Under the pieces are notes generated by a model. That model was given only the letters and a program-made list of their open reading frames with translations, was not told where the DNA came from and ran no database searches. The position numbers and the translations under genes are program-made. Of a DNA stretch of 64,000 bases, positions 1 through 10,718 are shown in pieces. Source of the stretch: Neonectria sp. B-13 (taxonomy: Eukaryota > Ascomycota > Sordariomycetes > Hypocreales > Nectriaceae); NCBI GenBank assembly GCA_002682825.1, contig NOKP01000016.1, positions 1,081,660 to 1,145,659 on the forward strand, given 5' to 3'. The number at the start of each line of letters is the position of its first letter. Position 1 is the stretch's first letter.

Positions 1-199
1 AGTCCAGGCCTGGACTAAAACTAGGACTAGTTTTTAGTTAGTTAGTCCAGGCCTGGACTAGGACTAGGACTAGTTTCTAATTAGTTAGTCCACCTATGGA
101 CTAAAACTAGTTTAAATGGACTAAAAACTAACTAAAAACTAACTAATTTAAACTAGTCTTTAGTTAGTCCAAAATGGACTAACTAATTTCACAACCCTG
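1..199. mobile_element. MITE-H copy, right part (left end off window)
   Basis: This is the right part of a hAT-like miniature element. It ends ACTAATTTCACAACCCTG at 199 and its left terminus lies before the window. The body is built of short palindromic subrepeats such as AGTCCAGGCCTGGACT and TTAGTTAGTCC. It interrupts an Elem-A copy that resumes at 200. The right 8-bp target duplication would be CCTAAAGC (200-207); its left partner is not visible. Confidence 0.7.
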
Positions 200-1140
200 C
201 CTAAAGCATATAAAATAGCCTAGAATTAATTGCTTTAGACCTAAGAAATTGATTTAATTAATAGTCTTTAGCTATAATATCTTACTATAAGATAGAATCT
301 AGCTTAATATAGTAATCAGGGTTGTGAAATTAGTTAGTCTAGTACTTTTTCTAGTCTACCTTTAAGCCCTTATTAAAAATCAGGTTCTTACTCTAAAAAA
401 GAGAAAATTACATTCTTAGATAGCCCTTAAAAGCTAAAGTTGAATAATATAATTATTCTATTTTTAGCTGCTTAGATAAGCAAGAAAGTCCAAATTAGTC
501 CACTTTTAGTACTAGTCTAGTCCAAAAAATGGACTAATTATAGACTAATAGGGATTTTTAGGGATAAGAAAAAGCTTAGGTAATCAGGGTTCTAACTTAA
601 GATACTTAAATATCTAGCCTATTATAATCTTAAATATCTTAATTTTAGGCTTAAAGACTGATTTTTAATAAAGGTTTCAATTTGAACTAGTAAGAATTTC
701 AAGTGGACTAATTTCACAACCCTAATAGTAATAGCTTAGTAGATTACAATAGAATAGCTCTTTCTAGAAAGGCTAGCTCTAAAGCTAGAAAGGAATAATA
801 ATATTACTACTATAAAGAAAGAGTTCCTTAAGAAGCTATATAACCCTATCTCTACCCTATGGATTATATAGTTAATAGATAATATTATTCTAACTAATCT
901 ACAGCTAAAGGAGTAATGCATTAGAAACCAAGGGAATCTAGTTATCTCTAACATTGGCCATAAAGCATGGAGGGATTTGGCGGAGGGAGTTCTGAGAAGC
1001 TAGAGGGGGCAAAAGTCAATAATTAGGTTTAAAATCCAAAGATCTATCCCCCCGTTAAGCTTAAGCAAAGGAAATACGTAACTGTTCAGTGCAATTGCAG
1101 ATAGGCAGAAACAGTAGTCCAAACAGTAGTTTCAACAGTG
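200..1140 (+). repeat. Elem-A copy, partial, split by MITE-H
   Basis: This is a partial copy of the ~1 kb Elem-A family, named here. Strand follows the decayed ORF. The 5' part is cut by the MITE at 1-199 and the body is split again by the MITE at 317-724. It ends at the family's 3' terminus, ...CAGTAGTTTCAACAGTG at 1140. It keeps the readable family segment GTCAATAATTAGG and the motif CCAAAGATCTATCCCCC. Decay is moderate compared with neighbours. Confidence 0.75.
317..724. mobile_element. MITE-H copy, 408 bp, with exact 8-bp TSD
   Basis: This element starts CAGGGTTGTGAAATTAGTTA and ends CTAATTTCACAACCCTA, so its ends are inverted repeats. It is flanked on both sides by ATAGTAAT (309-316 and 725-732), a perfect 8-bp target duplication. 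The CAGGG terminus together with an 8-bp duplication is typical of hAT transposons. There is no coding capacity, so it is non-autonomous. It is inserted in an Elem-A copy whose sequence continues on both sides. Confidence 0.88.
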
Positions 1141-2360
1141 ATATCTTATTTATATATTAATCTATGTCTTAAATTCTTTTTTAATAATCTATTTTAATAG
1201 CCTAATATCTAATAATAAATAGTTATCTTAAGTTAGGAATTAAAGAGCTAAAAAAGTAAAAATAGTAATTAAGTTACTTAGAAAAGGAAAGAAATAGAAG
1301 ATATAAGCTTAATAAGCTAGATAAAAAATAAATAAGACCTAATTTAAATACCTTATCTATATATTAATCTATATCTTAAATCCCTTTTTAGTTATCTATT
1401 TTGAATAGATTAATATTCTATTTGTAATAGCTATCTTTAGTTAGGAATTAAAGAGCTTAAGAGATTAAAATAGTAATTAAGCTAGCTAGAAAAGTAGGGA
1501 ATTTTAATAGGACTAATAGTAATATTTTAATACTAAATAGGTATATTAAAATTAGTACATTTTGGACTAATGTACTAAAAGAATTAGTATTAGTTCAAGG
1601 GTATACTAACTAATTGGAAACTAGTATTAGTACTAATATTAGTCTAAAAACTAGTACTAGTATTAGTATAGGCCTATACTAACTAAATACTAGTTTAAAT
1701 TAGTATAGACTAACTAATTTCACAACCCTGGCTATAGTGACCTGAGGCATATCGCTTTAGAAGGGGGATAGTGTAATAGGGCCTGTGCGCTGCTATCGCA
1801 ATAGCGGTCAGTGTGCTACATAGGGCTATTATAAGGGCAGATGTAAGGTATAGCAATTATAGTGACTGCAATTACTGCTTGATCTTTTGCTATAGTAGTG
1901 ACTAGTCTTTGTATAGGCTAGAATACCTCCTAGCTCTGTAACATTCAAGATATAGATTAATATATAGATTAAGTATTCAAATTGGGTCCTATTTACTTTT
2001 TATCTATCTTATTAAGCTTATATCTTCTATTTCTTTCCTTTTCTAAGTAACTTAATTATTACTTTTACTCTTTAAGCTCTTTAATTCCTAACTTAAGATA
2101 ACTATTCAATATTAGATATTAGGCTATTAAAAATAGATTACTAAAAAGGGATTTAAGATATAGATTAGTATATAGATAAGATATATAAATTAGGTCATAT
2201 TTATTTTTTATCTAGGTTTTAAAGCTTATATATTCTATTTCTTTACTTTTCTAAGTAATTTAATTACTTTGTTTACTTTTTAAGCTTTTTAATTTCTAAC
2301 TTAAGATAACTATAAAATATTAAATATTAGACTATTAAAAATAGATTATATAAAAAAGAC
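1141..2360. repeat. Fold-back structure: tandem units in inverted arms
   Basis: A unit of up to about 220 bp (ATATTAATCTATRTCTTAAAT... AAGTTAGGAATTAAAGAGCT...) occurs twice in tandem at about 1141-1502. It occurs twice again in reverse complement at about 1943-2355. Between the arms lie a MITE-H piece and a less AT-biased segment (1731-1940). I see no ORF. It could be a fold-back transposon or an inverted duplication produced by insertions; no flanking target duplication was found. Confidence 0.55.
1510..1730. mobile_element. MITE-H right-end fragment
   Basis: The right terminus ACTAACTAATTTCACAACCCTG ends at 1730. Upstream are the characteristic subrepeats in the TAGTAC/TAGTATAGG variant. 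The left terminus is not recognisable, so the start is approximate. Confidence 0.5.
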
Positions 2361-2449
2361 TTAGCTTAGTAGCTATATAAGTACTTTAAGCTATTATTTA
2401 ATAATCTTTATTATTTAAATTAGTATTTTCTATTTTCTTAGTACTAATT

Positions 2450-2671
2450 TTATACTAAAGTACTAAAAAAACTAGTATTTAGTCAGTATAGGCCTATACT
2501 AATACTAGTACTAGTCTTTTGTTTTAATACTAGTACTAATACTAATCTTTAATTAGTTAGTATACCCTTAGACTAATACTAGTCTTAGTAGACTAAATAC
2601 TAACTAAATATTAACTAATTTAAACTAGTATTTAGTTAGTCTAAAATGGACTAACTAATTTTACAACTCTG
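2450..2671. mobile_element. MITE-H right-end fragment
   Basis: The right terminus GGACTAACTAATTTTACAACTCTG (RIP-altered) ends at 2671, preceded by subrepeats including AGTATAGGCCTATACT. The left end is not identified. The Elem-A copy that begins at 2672 lacks its own first ~120 bp, which suggests the MITE or a deletion removed it. Confidence 0.5.
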
Positions 2672-3434
2672 ACTATAAAGTTAAAGTATAAGTTTTACTA
2701 CTCTAATCAGCTAGAAAAGCTAGATCTTAGAAAAGGCTAAAACCTCTTAGGATAAAAGCCTAGCCTATAAGGCTTTACACTTTCTAAGTTACTTCTTTAT
2801 ATTCTATCCAACCTTCTACATAATATAATAACTATACTACTAATTATATAAGATAACTATCATTCAAATTGCACTATAGCTTAGCAAGCCCTTACTAAGC
2901 TATATATATTTATAGTAATTTTAGCCTTAGTTAATATCATCTAATAGATTTTAATAATACAGTAGATAATGTATAGCAGTTAATACAGTAAGATACTATA
3001 CCTAGCACTATCAATCCTAATAACTTAAATATAGTAAGCTTTCCTAGTAATATAGTTTATATCAATGTTATACCTTAAGCGTATTTTTACAACCTATTTA
3101 AGTCCTTCTCTTTAACCTTAATATCCAATTCATAAAAAGCTTATCCTAAACTATAATATATATAAATAACTATCTTTTATTAAGCTAATAAGTCTAATTA
3201 GCTTTCTTCCCTCTTTCTTAATATATTATAATATAGTATAATACAATCATAATACATTCTACTTTTACTATTATCTACTATATCTTACAACCTAATAGTA
3301 AGAAATAGAGCCATAAGGTATATAAAATAGAATACTATTACTCTCTAGATAGAGAGATTAAGCCTGCTAAATACAAGCAGTAGCTTTACTAGGCTAAAAT
3401 CTACAACCTTAGCAGCTTTAAGTCCAATTGTATA

Positions 3435-4803
3435 TAGGGTTGTGAAATTAATTAGTAGTTTTTCTACTAATTAATACTAATTTAAATTAATTAGTAAAAT
3501 ACTAATTGAATACTAAAGGTTTTAGTATTAGTATAGACCAGGGTTGTGAAATTAGTTAGTCCGGACTAACTAAATACTAATTTTCTTAGTATTTAGTTAG
3601 TACGTACTAATTACAATTAGTATTTAGTTAGTACAGGCCTGTACTAATACTAACTAATTTAAATTAGTATTTAGTTAGTACAAGCCTGTACTAATACTAA
3701 CTAATTTACTAGTACAACTTGTACTAATTCCAATTAAAGTGGGGCTTTTATAAAGTTAAAAGCTAATTATTTAATACTTTATTAAATATAGTTATCTTAG
3801 CTATTTTATTTAGTCTATTTCTCTATTATAGAAAATATAATAGCTATTTTAAAGAATTAAATATATGCTATTTTAAAATATGAATATATATTTTAAATTA
3901 AATTCTTTATAAGAATATTTATGTAGAAAATCTATCTATAGCTTAATATCAGTTTTAAATTAAGCTTTATTTTAATAGTATTTTTATAGCTTAATTTAAA
4001 TTATTAAATTAAGCTAATTAGTATTTAGTTAGTACAGGCCTATACTAATACTAGTACTAATTTTCTGGACTAAGTACTAACTAAATACTAATTTCTAATT
4101 AGTTAGTATAGGCCTGTACTAATACTAATTTTTTGGACTAAATACTAACTAAATACTAACTAATTTCAATTAGTATTTAGTTAGTCCAAAATGGACTAAC
4201 TAATTTCACAACCCTGGTATAGACTAATACTCATTAATTTAAAATTAGTATTTAATTAGTACTTAGTATTTTAAATTAGTATTAGTATTAGTATAAAGTA
4301 GTACTAATTAAATACAAATTAATTAGTATTTTAGTATTTAGAATACTAAAAGTAAAATATTTAGAATATGAAAATAAATACTTAAAAGCTTTCCTTACAT
4401 CTAAAAAATATTAATATTAGATATAGCTTAAAATAACTTTAAAGGCTATTATATTTAATTAATAAAGGATTATATTAAATTTAAAAGATATATAATAATT
4501 CTTATTTAAAGATATAAAATATTTATATAATTAATCTTAGGATAGTTCTATAACCTATATTTATATTTATCTATTAGATTTAATATATTAGTTATTATAT
4601 ATTTTAGATTTTAATAATTAATATTTTAAAACACTAAAATATTAAGTAATTAATTAGTATTTTACTAATTAAATACTAATTCAAATTAATTAGTATTAGT
4701 ATAAGATAGTACTAATTAATGCTAATTTGAAAATACTAAATACTAATTAATACTAAAACTTTTAGTATTTAATTAATATATACTAATTAATTTTATAACC
4801 CTA
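3435..4803. mobile_element. MITE-H copy (outer), inserted in Elem-B
   Basis: The element starts TAGGGTTGTGAAATTAATTAG (first C now T) and ends CTAATTAATTTTATAACCCTA. The flanks are ATTGTATA (3427-3434) and ATTTTATA (4804-4811), an 8-bp duplication with one mismatch. The interrupted Elem-B sequence is continuous when compared with the copy near 9890. A second family member is inserted inside it at 3539-4216. Confidence 0.82.
3539..4216. mobile_element. MITE-H copy (inner), 678 bp, exact 8-bp TSD
   Basis: Both termini are intact: CAGGGTTGTGAAATTAGTTA at the left and ACTAATTTCACAACCCTG at the right. The 8-bp duplication GTATAGAC is perfect (3531-3538 and 4217-4224). It is inserted in an older member of its own family. 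The internal region has dense palindromic subrepeats (AGTACAGGCCTGTACT) near both ends, plausible transposase-binding arrays, and an AT-rich core without an ORF. Confidence 0.92.
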
Positions 4804-5490
4804 ATTTTATAATAGTTAGTACTATCTAAATAGTACATCTAGCCATATTTAGCTACTACCTACTCTTAAATAATAAAGGTACTAAAGTTAATAATATTAG
4901 CTTTATTAGAGAGAAAAAGGAGTTTCTTAAAAAGCTTACTAAAAGATTAGAAGCTAGGTTATACTAGGATAAAGCTATTATCAATAAATTAACTAGAGAC
5001 AAATATACCCTATGGTTCTAGGAGCTGCTAGGGTATATAGAGCTAGTATAGATGGCTAGCTAGTGCATTATGAAATCAGGAGGAAGGATTATATAGGGGT
5101 TAAGGAAAAACTTAGACTGGATAGAAAAGGTAGATAGGTTTAGGTTAAATGCAAAGGTTAATAAAGAACTTTAAAACCAACTAGGCTTAAGACAAAGAAA
5201 TCAATGCATAATACAATAATTATTATATATTAGATTCTCTTATAGAGGGCTAAGCTATATATATAGGCTCTTATATAACCTATATAGTAAATTAAAAAAA
5301 TGTTTAAGCTTTATTTTTATACTATAGATTATAGCTTAAAAGTCTAGCTTAAGGTATATAAAATAGCCTATAATTAATTACTTTAAACCTAAGAAATTAA
5401 TCTAATTAATAGTCTTTAACTATAATATCCTACTATAAAAGGAAATATAGCTTTATATAGTAATAGTCTAGTAGATTATAATAGAATAGC

Positions 5491-6945
5491 CACTATTAAA
5501 ACTACTATTTAGACTACTATTTCTGCTTATCCATAATTACACTAAATCATATGTTTCCTTTGCTTAAGCTTAACAGAGGGATAGATCTTTGGATTTTGAA
5601 CCTAATTATTGACTTTTGCCCCCTCTAGCTTCTTAGAACTCCTTCTACTAAATCCCTCTATGCTTTATAGCCAATGTTAAAAATGACTAAATTCCCTTAG
5701 TTTCTAATGCATTACTCCTTCAGCTGTAGGTTGATTAGAATGATGTTACTTGGGGTTGTAAAATTAGTTAGTCTAGACTAATTATAATTAGTCTTTAGTT
5801 AGTCTAGGCCTAGACTAGGACTAACTAATCTATAATTAGTTTTTAGTTAGTCTAGGCCTGGACTTGGACTAACTAATTTACTAGTCTAGGCTAGACTAAT
5901 TCTATTTAAAGTAGGGCTATTCTAAATGATAAAGCTAGTTGTTTAATTGTTAGATAAATATACCTAGCTTTAGTATTAAATCTAGTTTAAATATGTATTA
6001 GAATTATACTTATAGCTAATTTTAATAATTAAATATAAGCTATTTCAAAATATAGATAACTTTAAAAGGCTAAAAGTCTACTAAGAATAATTATATAAGA
6101 AATCTATTTATATCTAGATATAGGTTTTAAAATAAGCTCTATTTTAATAGCTAATTTATAGCTTATTTTAAATTTTTAAGTTTTATAAACTAGTCTAAGC
6201 CTAGACTAAAACTAGGACTAGTTTTTAGTTAGTTAGTCTAGGCCTAGACTAGGACTAGGACTAGTTTCTAATTAGTTAGTCTACTTATAGACTAAAACTA
6301 GTTTAAATAGACTAAAGACTAACTAAAAACTAACTAATTTAAACTAGTCTTTAGTTAGTCCAATATGGACTAACTAATTTTACAACCCTAATATTACCTA
6401 TTAACTATATAATCTATAAAGCATAAACAGAGTTATATAGCTTCTTAAGGAACTCTTTCTCTATAGTAGTAATATTACTATTCCTTTCTAGCTTTAGAGC
6501 TAGTCTCTCTAGAAAGAGCTATTCTATTGTAATCCATTAGACTATTACTATATTAAACTATATTTCCTCTTATAGTAGGATATTATAGCTAAAGACTATT
6601 AATTAGACTAATTTCTTAGGTCTAAAGTAGTTAATTATAGGCTATTTTATATGCCCTAGGCTAGACTTTTAAGCTATAATTTATAGTATAGAAATAAGGC
6701 TTAAATATCCTTTTAATTTATTATATAGATTATATAAAAGCCTATATATATAGCTTAATAAGGGCTTATTAAGCTATAGTGTGATTTAGATAGTAGTTAT
6801 TTTATATAATTAGTAGTATAGTTATTATATTATATAGAAGGTTAAATAGAATATAAAGAGCCTAAAAAGCATAAAAGCTAGGCCTTTATCCTAAGGAGTT
6901 TTAGCCTTTTCCAAGATCTAGCTTTTCTATTATAGTACTAGCCTT
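5491..6945 (-). repeat. Elem-A copy, interrupted by MITE-H, 5' end lost
   Basis: The copy begins CACTATTAAAACTACTATTT at 5491, the family terminus read in reverse. It is split by the MITE at 5751-6390 and continues to the 16-bp repeat region near 6900-6930. There it breaks into unrelated repeat sequence without reaching the other family terminus. It abuts the oppositely oriented Elem-A copy on its left. Confidence 0.7.
5751..6390. mobile_element. MITE-H copy, 640 bp, 8-bp TSD with RIP-type changes
   Basis: The ends are TGGGGTTGTAAAATTAGTTAG and CTAACTAATTTTACAACCCTA. The flanking octamers are ATGTTACT (5743-5750) and ATATTACC (6391-6398). They differ only by transitions (G/A and T/C), consistent with RIP after insertion. 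Elem-A sequence is continuous across the insertion. Confidence 0.85.
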
Positions 6946-7216
6946 TAGTACTTTAGTTATATAGCCTATATATTATAGCTATATCTCCTTATCTAAATGC
7001 CTATCTCTCTTTAGAATAGAAAGGTAAGCTTTAGCTTATAGATTAATACAAATACTAACTTTACTTTCAATCTATCTATCTTACCTAATTATATATCCTA
7101 AAGGTACTTCTATTATAATTCTAAAGCTTTTCTATTAGTTACCTAAGAAGAGATAGTATTTATAAAGTCCTTATAGTCCTAGAAAATAGCTATATCTTTA
7201 GATATAGTTATTAAGG
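6946..7216. repeat. AT-rich repeat fragment, unassigned
   Basis: This AT-rich sequence has no ORF. The part around 6930-7050 (CTAGTACTA..CTTTAGT..TATATAGCC, then the TAAATGCCTA.CTCTCTTTAGAATAGAAAGGTAAGC region) recurs in reverse complement at about 15359-15470, just before the aminotransferase remnant. It probably belongs to another decayed element. I cannot classify it. Confidence 0.45.
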
Positions 7217-8178
7217 GCCCTCTATAAGGGAACCTAATGTATAATAATTACTATATTATACATTGATTTCTTTGTCTTAAGCCTAATTGGTTTTAAAGTT
7301 CTTTATTAACCTTTATATTTAACCTAAACCTATCTACCTTTTCCATTCTAAGTTTTTCCTTAATCCTATATAATCCTTCCCCCTGATTTTATAATACACT
7401 AGCTAGCTATCTATACCAGCTCTATACACTCTAGTAGCTCCTAGAACCATAGGGCATATTTATCTCTAGTTAATTTATTAGTAATCGCTTTATTCTAGTA
7501 TAACCTAGCTTTTAATCTTCTAGTAAGCTTTTTAAGAAATTCCTTTTTCTCTTTAATAAAGTTAATATTATTAATTTTAGTACCTTTATTGTTTAGGAGT
7601 AAGTAGTAGCTAAATATAGCTAGATATATTATTTAAATAGTACTAACTATTATATAATTAGACTTAAAGCTATTAAGATTATAGATTTTAGCCTAGTAAA
7701 ACTATTATTTATACTTAGTAGGTTTAATCTTTCTATCTAAAGAGTAATAGTATTCTATTTTATATATCTTATAGCTCTATTTCTTATTATTAAGTTATAA
7801 GATATAATAGGTAATAGTAAAAGTAGAATATATTATAATTATATTATATTATATTAAAGTATATTAAGAAAGAAAGAAGAAGGCTAGTTAGACTTATTAG
7901 CTTAATAAAAGATAGTTATTTATATGTATTATAGTTTAGGATAAGTTTTTTATAAATTGAATATTAAGGTTAAAAAAAAAGGACTTAAATAGGTTATAAA
8001 AATAAGCTTAAGATATAATATTAATATAAACTATATTATTAAGAAAGCTTATTATATTTAAGTTATTAGGATTAATAGTACTAAGTATAGTATCTTACTA
8101 TATTAACTACTATATATTATCTATTGTATTATCTTAATCTATTAGATAATATTAACTAAGGCTAAAATTATTATAAAT
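7217..8178 (-). repeat. Elem-B copy, near full length (962 bp)
   Basis: It begins GCCCTCTATAAGGGAACCTAATG and ends GCTAAAATTATTATAAAT, matching the other copies end to end. The flanks TAGTTATTAAGG (left) and AGTTTATTAAGA (right) are alike apart from a one-base slip, a probable decayed 12-bp duplication. The decayed ORF lies on the minus strand. Confidence 0.75.
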
Positions 8179-8554
8179 AGTTTATTAAGAGAATTCCTTA
8201 TATTCTTAAAGATATTAAAGTAAAAGAATCTAAAATAATACTCCTAAGTAATCTAAATAAAGCCTTAGAGTAATAAGAAACTACTAATAGAGCTTAAATC
8301 ATTTAACTTAGAAGATTAAAGAAATTATAGAACTAGAAAGTAAAGCTTATAAAGAAGCTAGAAGAAGAAAGATCTTATTATAAACCTAAGAAATACTAAT
8401 AAAACTCTTAAATATTATAAAATAACTCTAATAATAAGAATAATATTAAAATTAAGAATATTCTTATACTTAAAGCTTATATAACCTTATATAAAAGGGA
8501 TAATTAATTAAGTAATTTAGCTTATACCTTTAAAGGTATAAAGTAAAAGTATAA
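8179..8554. other. AT-rich decayed sequence, no gene seen
   Basis: This stretch has no intact ORF. One plus-strand frame is lysine/leucine/isoleucine-rich with scattered TAA/TAG, like a decayed transposon ORF, but I found no recognisable motif. Confidence 0.35.
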
Positions 8555-9617
8555 ATTTAAATATAATAGTCCTTAGTAGTATATACTTAGAGAAAAGACT
8601 AAAGGTTAAATAGTATAAAAAAAAATAGAAAAAATAATAGTATAATAGGCTTAATACTTAAGCCTAAGGCAATAATAACTTAAGGAGATAAAAGTTTCTA
8701 CTATAAAGTTAAGGTATAAGTTTTACTGCCTTAATTAGCTAGAAAAGCTAAATCTTAGAAAAGCTAGATCTTAGAAAAACTAGATCTTAGAAAAGCTGGA
8801 TCTTAGAAAAGCTAGACCTTGGAAAAGCTAGATCTTAGAAAAGGCTAAAACCCCTTAGGATAAAAGCCTAGTCTTTATACTTTCTAGGCTTTTTACATTC
8901 TATTTAACCTTTTATATAATATAAAGATTATATAATTAATTATATAAGATAACTGCTTCCTTTTAAATTATACTATAGCTTAGTAAGCCCTTACTAAGCT
9001 ATACTTATAAGCTCTTATATAACCTATATAGCCTATTTTAAGTAGATCTAAGCCTTATTTCTAAGCTATAAATTATAGTTTAAAAGTCTAATCTATAAGA
9101 TATAAAAGAGGTTAAAACTAATTAATACTTTAAAGCTAAAGAATTAGTTTAGTTAATAGTCTTTAGTTATTATATTCTATTATAAGATAGAATCTAGCTT
9201 AATAGAGTAATAGTCTAATAGATTATAATAGAATAAGTCTTTCTAGAAAGATTAGCTTTAAAGCTAGAAAGGAATAATAATACTACTAATATAGAGAAGA
9301 GGTTTATTAATAGTCTAAAGTATAATGATTATATCTTATAGATTATATAGCTAATAAGTAATATTATAATAATCAACCTATAATCAAAGGAGTAATAACT
9401 GCATTAGAAAGTAAGAGAATCCTACTATAGTTATCTCTAATATTGGCTATAAAGCATAGAGGGATTTAGTAGAGGGAGTTTAGAGGGGGCAAAAGTCAAT
9501 AATTAGGTTCAAAATCCAAAGATCTATCCCCCTATTAAGCTTAAGCAAAGGAAATATATAATTTAGTATAATTATAAATAAGTAGAAATAGTAGTCTAAA
9601 CAGTAGTTTCAATAGTA
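8555..9617 (+). repeat. Elem-A copy, near full length (~1,063 bp)
   Basis: It starts ATTTAAATATAATAGTCC and ends ...CAGTAGTTTCAATAGTA. It contains six or seven copies of the 16-bp AGAAAAGCTAGATCTT repeat. The flanks do not form a convincing duplication, so a rearrangement or deletion may have removed one side. Confidence 0.75.
8741..8840. repeat. 16-bp minisatellite within Elem-A
   Basis: There are six units of AGAAAAGCTAGATCTT with point variants (AAATCTT, GGATCTT, GACCTT). The same array occurs at the same place in other Elem-A copies with different unit numbers. Confidence 0.85.
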
Positions 9618-10304
9618 AAACTATAGTATATATAAATAACTATCTCTTATTAAGCTAATAAGTCTAACTAGCCTTTTTCCCTCTTTCTTAATATATTATA
9701 ATATAGTATAATATAACTATAATGCATTTTACTATTACCTATTATATCTTATAACCTAATAATAAGAAATAAAACTATAAAGCATATAAAATAGAATATT
9801 ATTACTCTCTAGATAGTAAGATTAAGCTTACTAAGTATAAATAGTAACTTTATTAAGCTAAAATCTATAACCTTAATAGCTTTAAGTCTAACTATATAAT
9901 AGTTAATACTATCTAAATAGTATATTTAGCTATATTTAGCTACTACTTACTCTTAAATAATAAAGGTACTAAAGTTAATAATATTAGCTTTATTAGAAAG
10001 AAAAAGTAGTTTCTTAAAAAGCTTATTAGAAGATTAGAAACTAGGTTATACTAGGACAAAGTTACTACTAATAAATTAACTAGAGATAAATATGCCCTAT
10101 GGCTCTAGGAGCTGCTAGGGTGTGTAGAGCTAGTGCAAATGGCTAGCTAGTCTGGCATTGTGAAATCGGGGGGAGATACAAGGACTAATAAGGGTGGGAT
10201 TATGTGCTAGGAACAGGGTTAAGGAAAAACTTAGACAGGCTTGAGACAAAGAAATCAATGTATAATACAGTAATCATTATACATTAGGTTCCTTTATAGA
10301 GGGA
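9618..10304 (+). repeat. Elem-B copy, 5'-truncated
   Basis: It matches the 3' two thirds of Elem-B, ending ...AGGTTCCTTTATAGAGGGA at about 10304. The 5' part is missing at the junction with the Elem-A copy on its left. The same stop-riddled frame as in the copy at 2908-5250 can be followed through about 9960-10180. Confidence 0.65.
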
Positions 10305-10718
10305 CTATATAGATTATATAAAAACCTATGTATATAGCTTAGTAAGAGCTTATTAGGCTATAGTACAATTTGAATAGTAGTTATCTTATGCAATTAATAG
10401 TATAGTTATTATATTATATATAAGGTTAAATAGAATATAAAAAGATAATCTAGAAAGTATAAAGATTAAGCTTTTATTCTAAGGGGTTTTAGCCTTTTCT
10501 AAGATCTAGCTTTTCTAAGATCTAGCTTTTCTAGCTAATTAAGATAGTAAAACTTATACCTTAACTTTATAATTAAAACTTTTATCTCCTTAAGTTATTA
10601 TTATCTTAGGCTTAGGTATTAAGCCTATTATATTATTATTTTTTCTATTTTCTTTTATACTATTTAATCTTTAGCCTTTTCTCTAGGTATATACTACTAA
10701 GGACTATTATATTTAAAT
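10305..10718 (-). repeat. Elem-A fragment
   Basis: This covers the 5' half of Elem-A in minus orientation. It runs from the region matching TATAAAAACCTATGTATATAG to the terminus ...ACTAAGGACTATTATATTTAAAT at 10718. The array of 16-bp repeats is down to two units near 10500. Confidence 0.65.

Larger units (their letters stand above)
2908..5250 (+). repeat. Elem-B, complete, with exact 12-bp TSD; hosts nested MITEs
   Basis: Strand is that of the decayed ORF. The 5' end is ATTTATAGTAATTTTAGCC and the 3' end is ...TCTCTTATAGAGGGC. Both flanks carry TAAGCTATATAT (2896-2907 and 5251-5262). There are no terminal inverted repeats. Removing the nested MITE (3435-4803 plus one 8-bp duplication) leaves about 0.97 kb. 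A stop-riddled reading frame across ~4830-5080 is clearly protein-like, with VHLAIFSYYLLL, EKKEFLKKL and RDKYTLW. I do not recognise the family. Confidence 0.8.
2672..5490 (+). repeat. Elem-A copy carrying an Elem-B insertion
   Basis: Elem-A sequence runs 2672-2907 and resumes at 5251 (ATAGGCTCTTATATAACC...). It is interrupted by a complete Elem-B (2908-5250) flanked by the perfect 12-bp duplication TAAGCTATATAT. At 5490 the copy stops where an oppositely oriented Elem-A starts. It includes the 16-bp AAAAGCTAGATCTTAG repeat region in short form. Confidence 0.75.

Noticed and set aside
736..954. A ~72-codon ORF (MLEITRFP...) recurring at 736, 12361, 14939 and, altered, at 31426 and 34595
   Set aside because: It is antisense to the protein-like frame of Elem-A. 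It stays open because RIP removes C and G and this strand lacks the affected Gln/Trp codons. Its sequence shows no independent conservation.
200..1140. Elem-A as an LTR of a larger retrotransposon
   Set aside because: Copies occur alone in both orientations with ~12-bp duplications and carry their own coding-like frame. The chromovirus has its own, different LTRs.
8741..8840. 16-bp repeats as a CRISPR array
   Set aside because: Units are directly adjacent with no spacers, and the genome is fungal.
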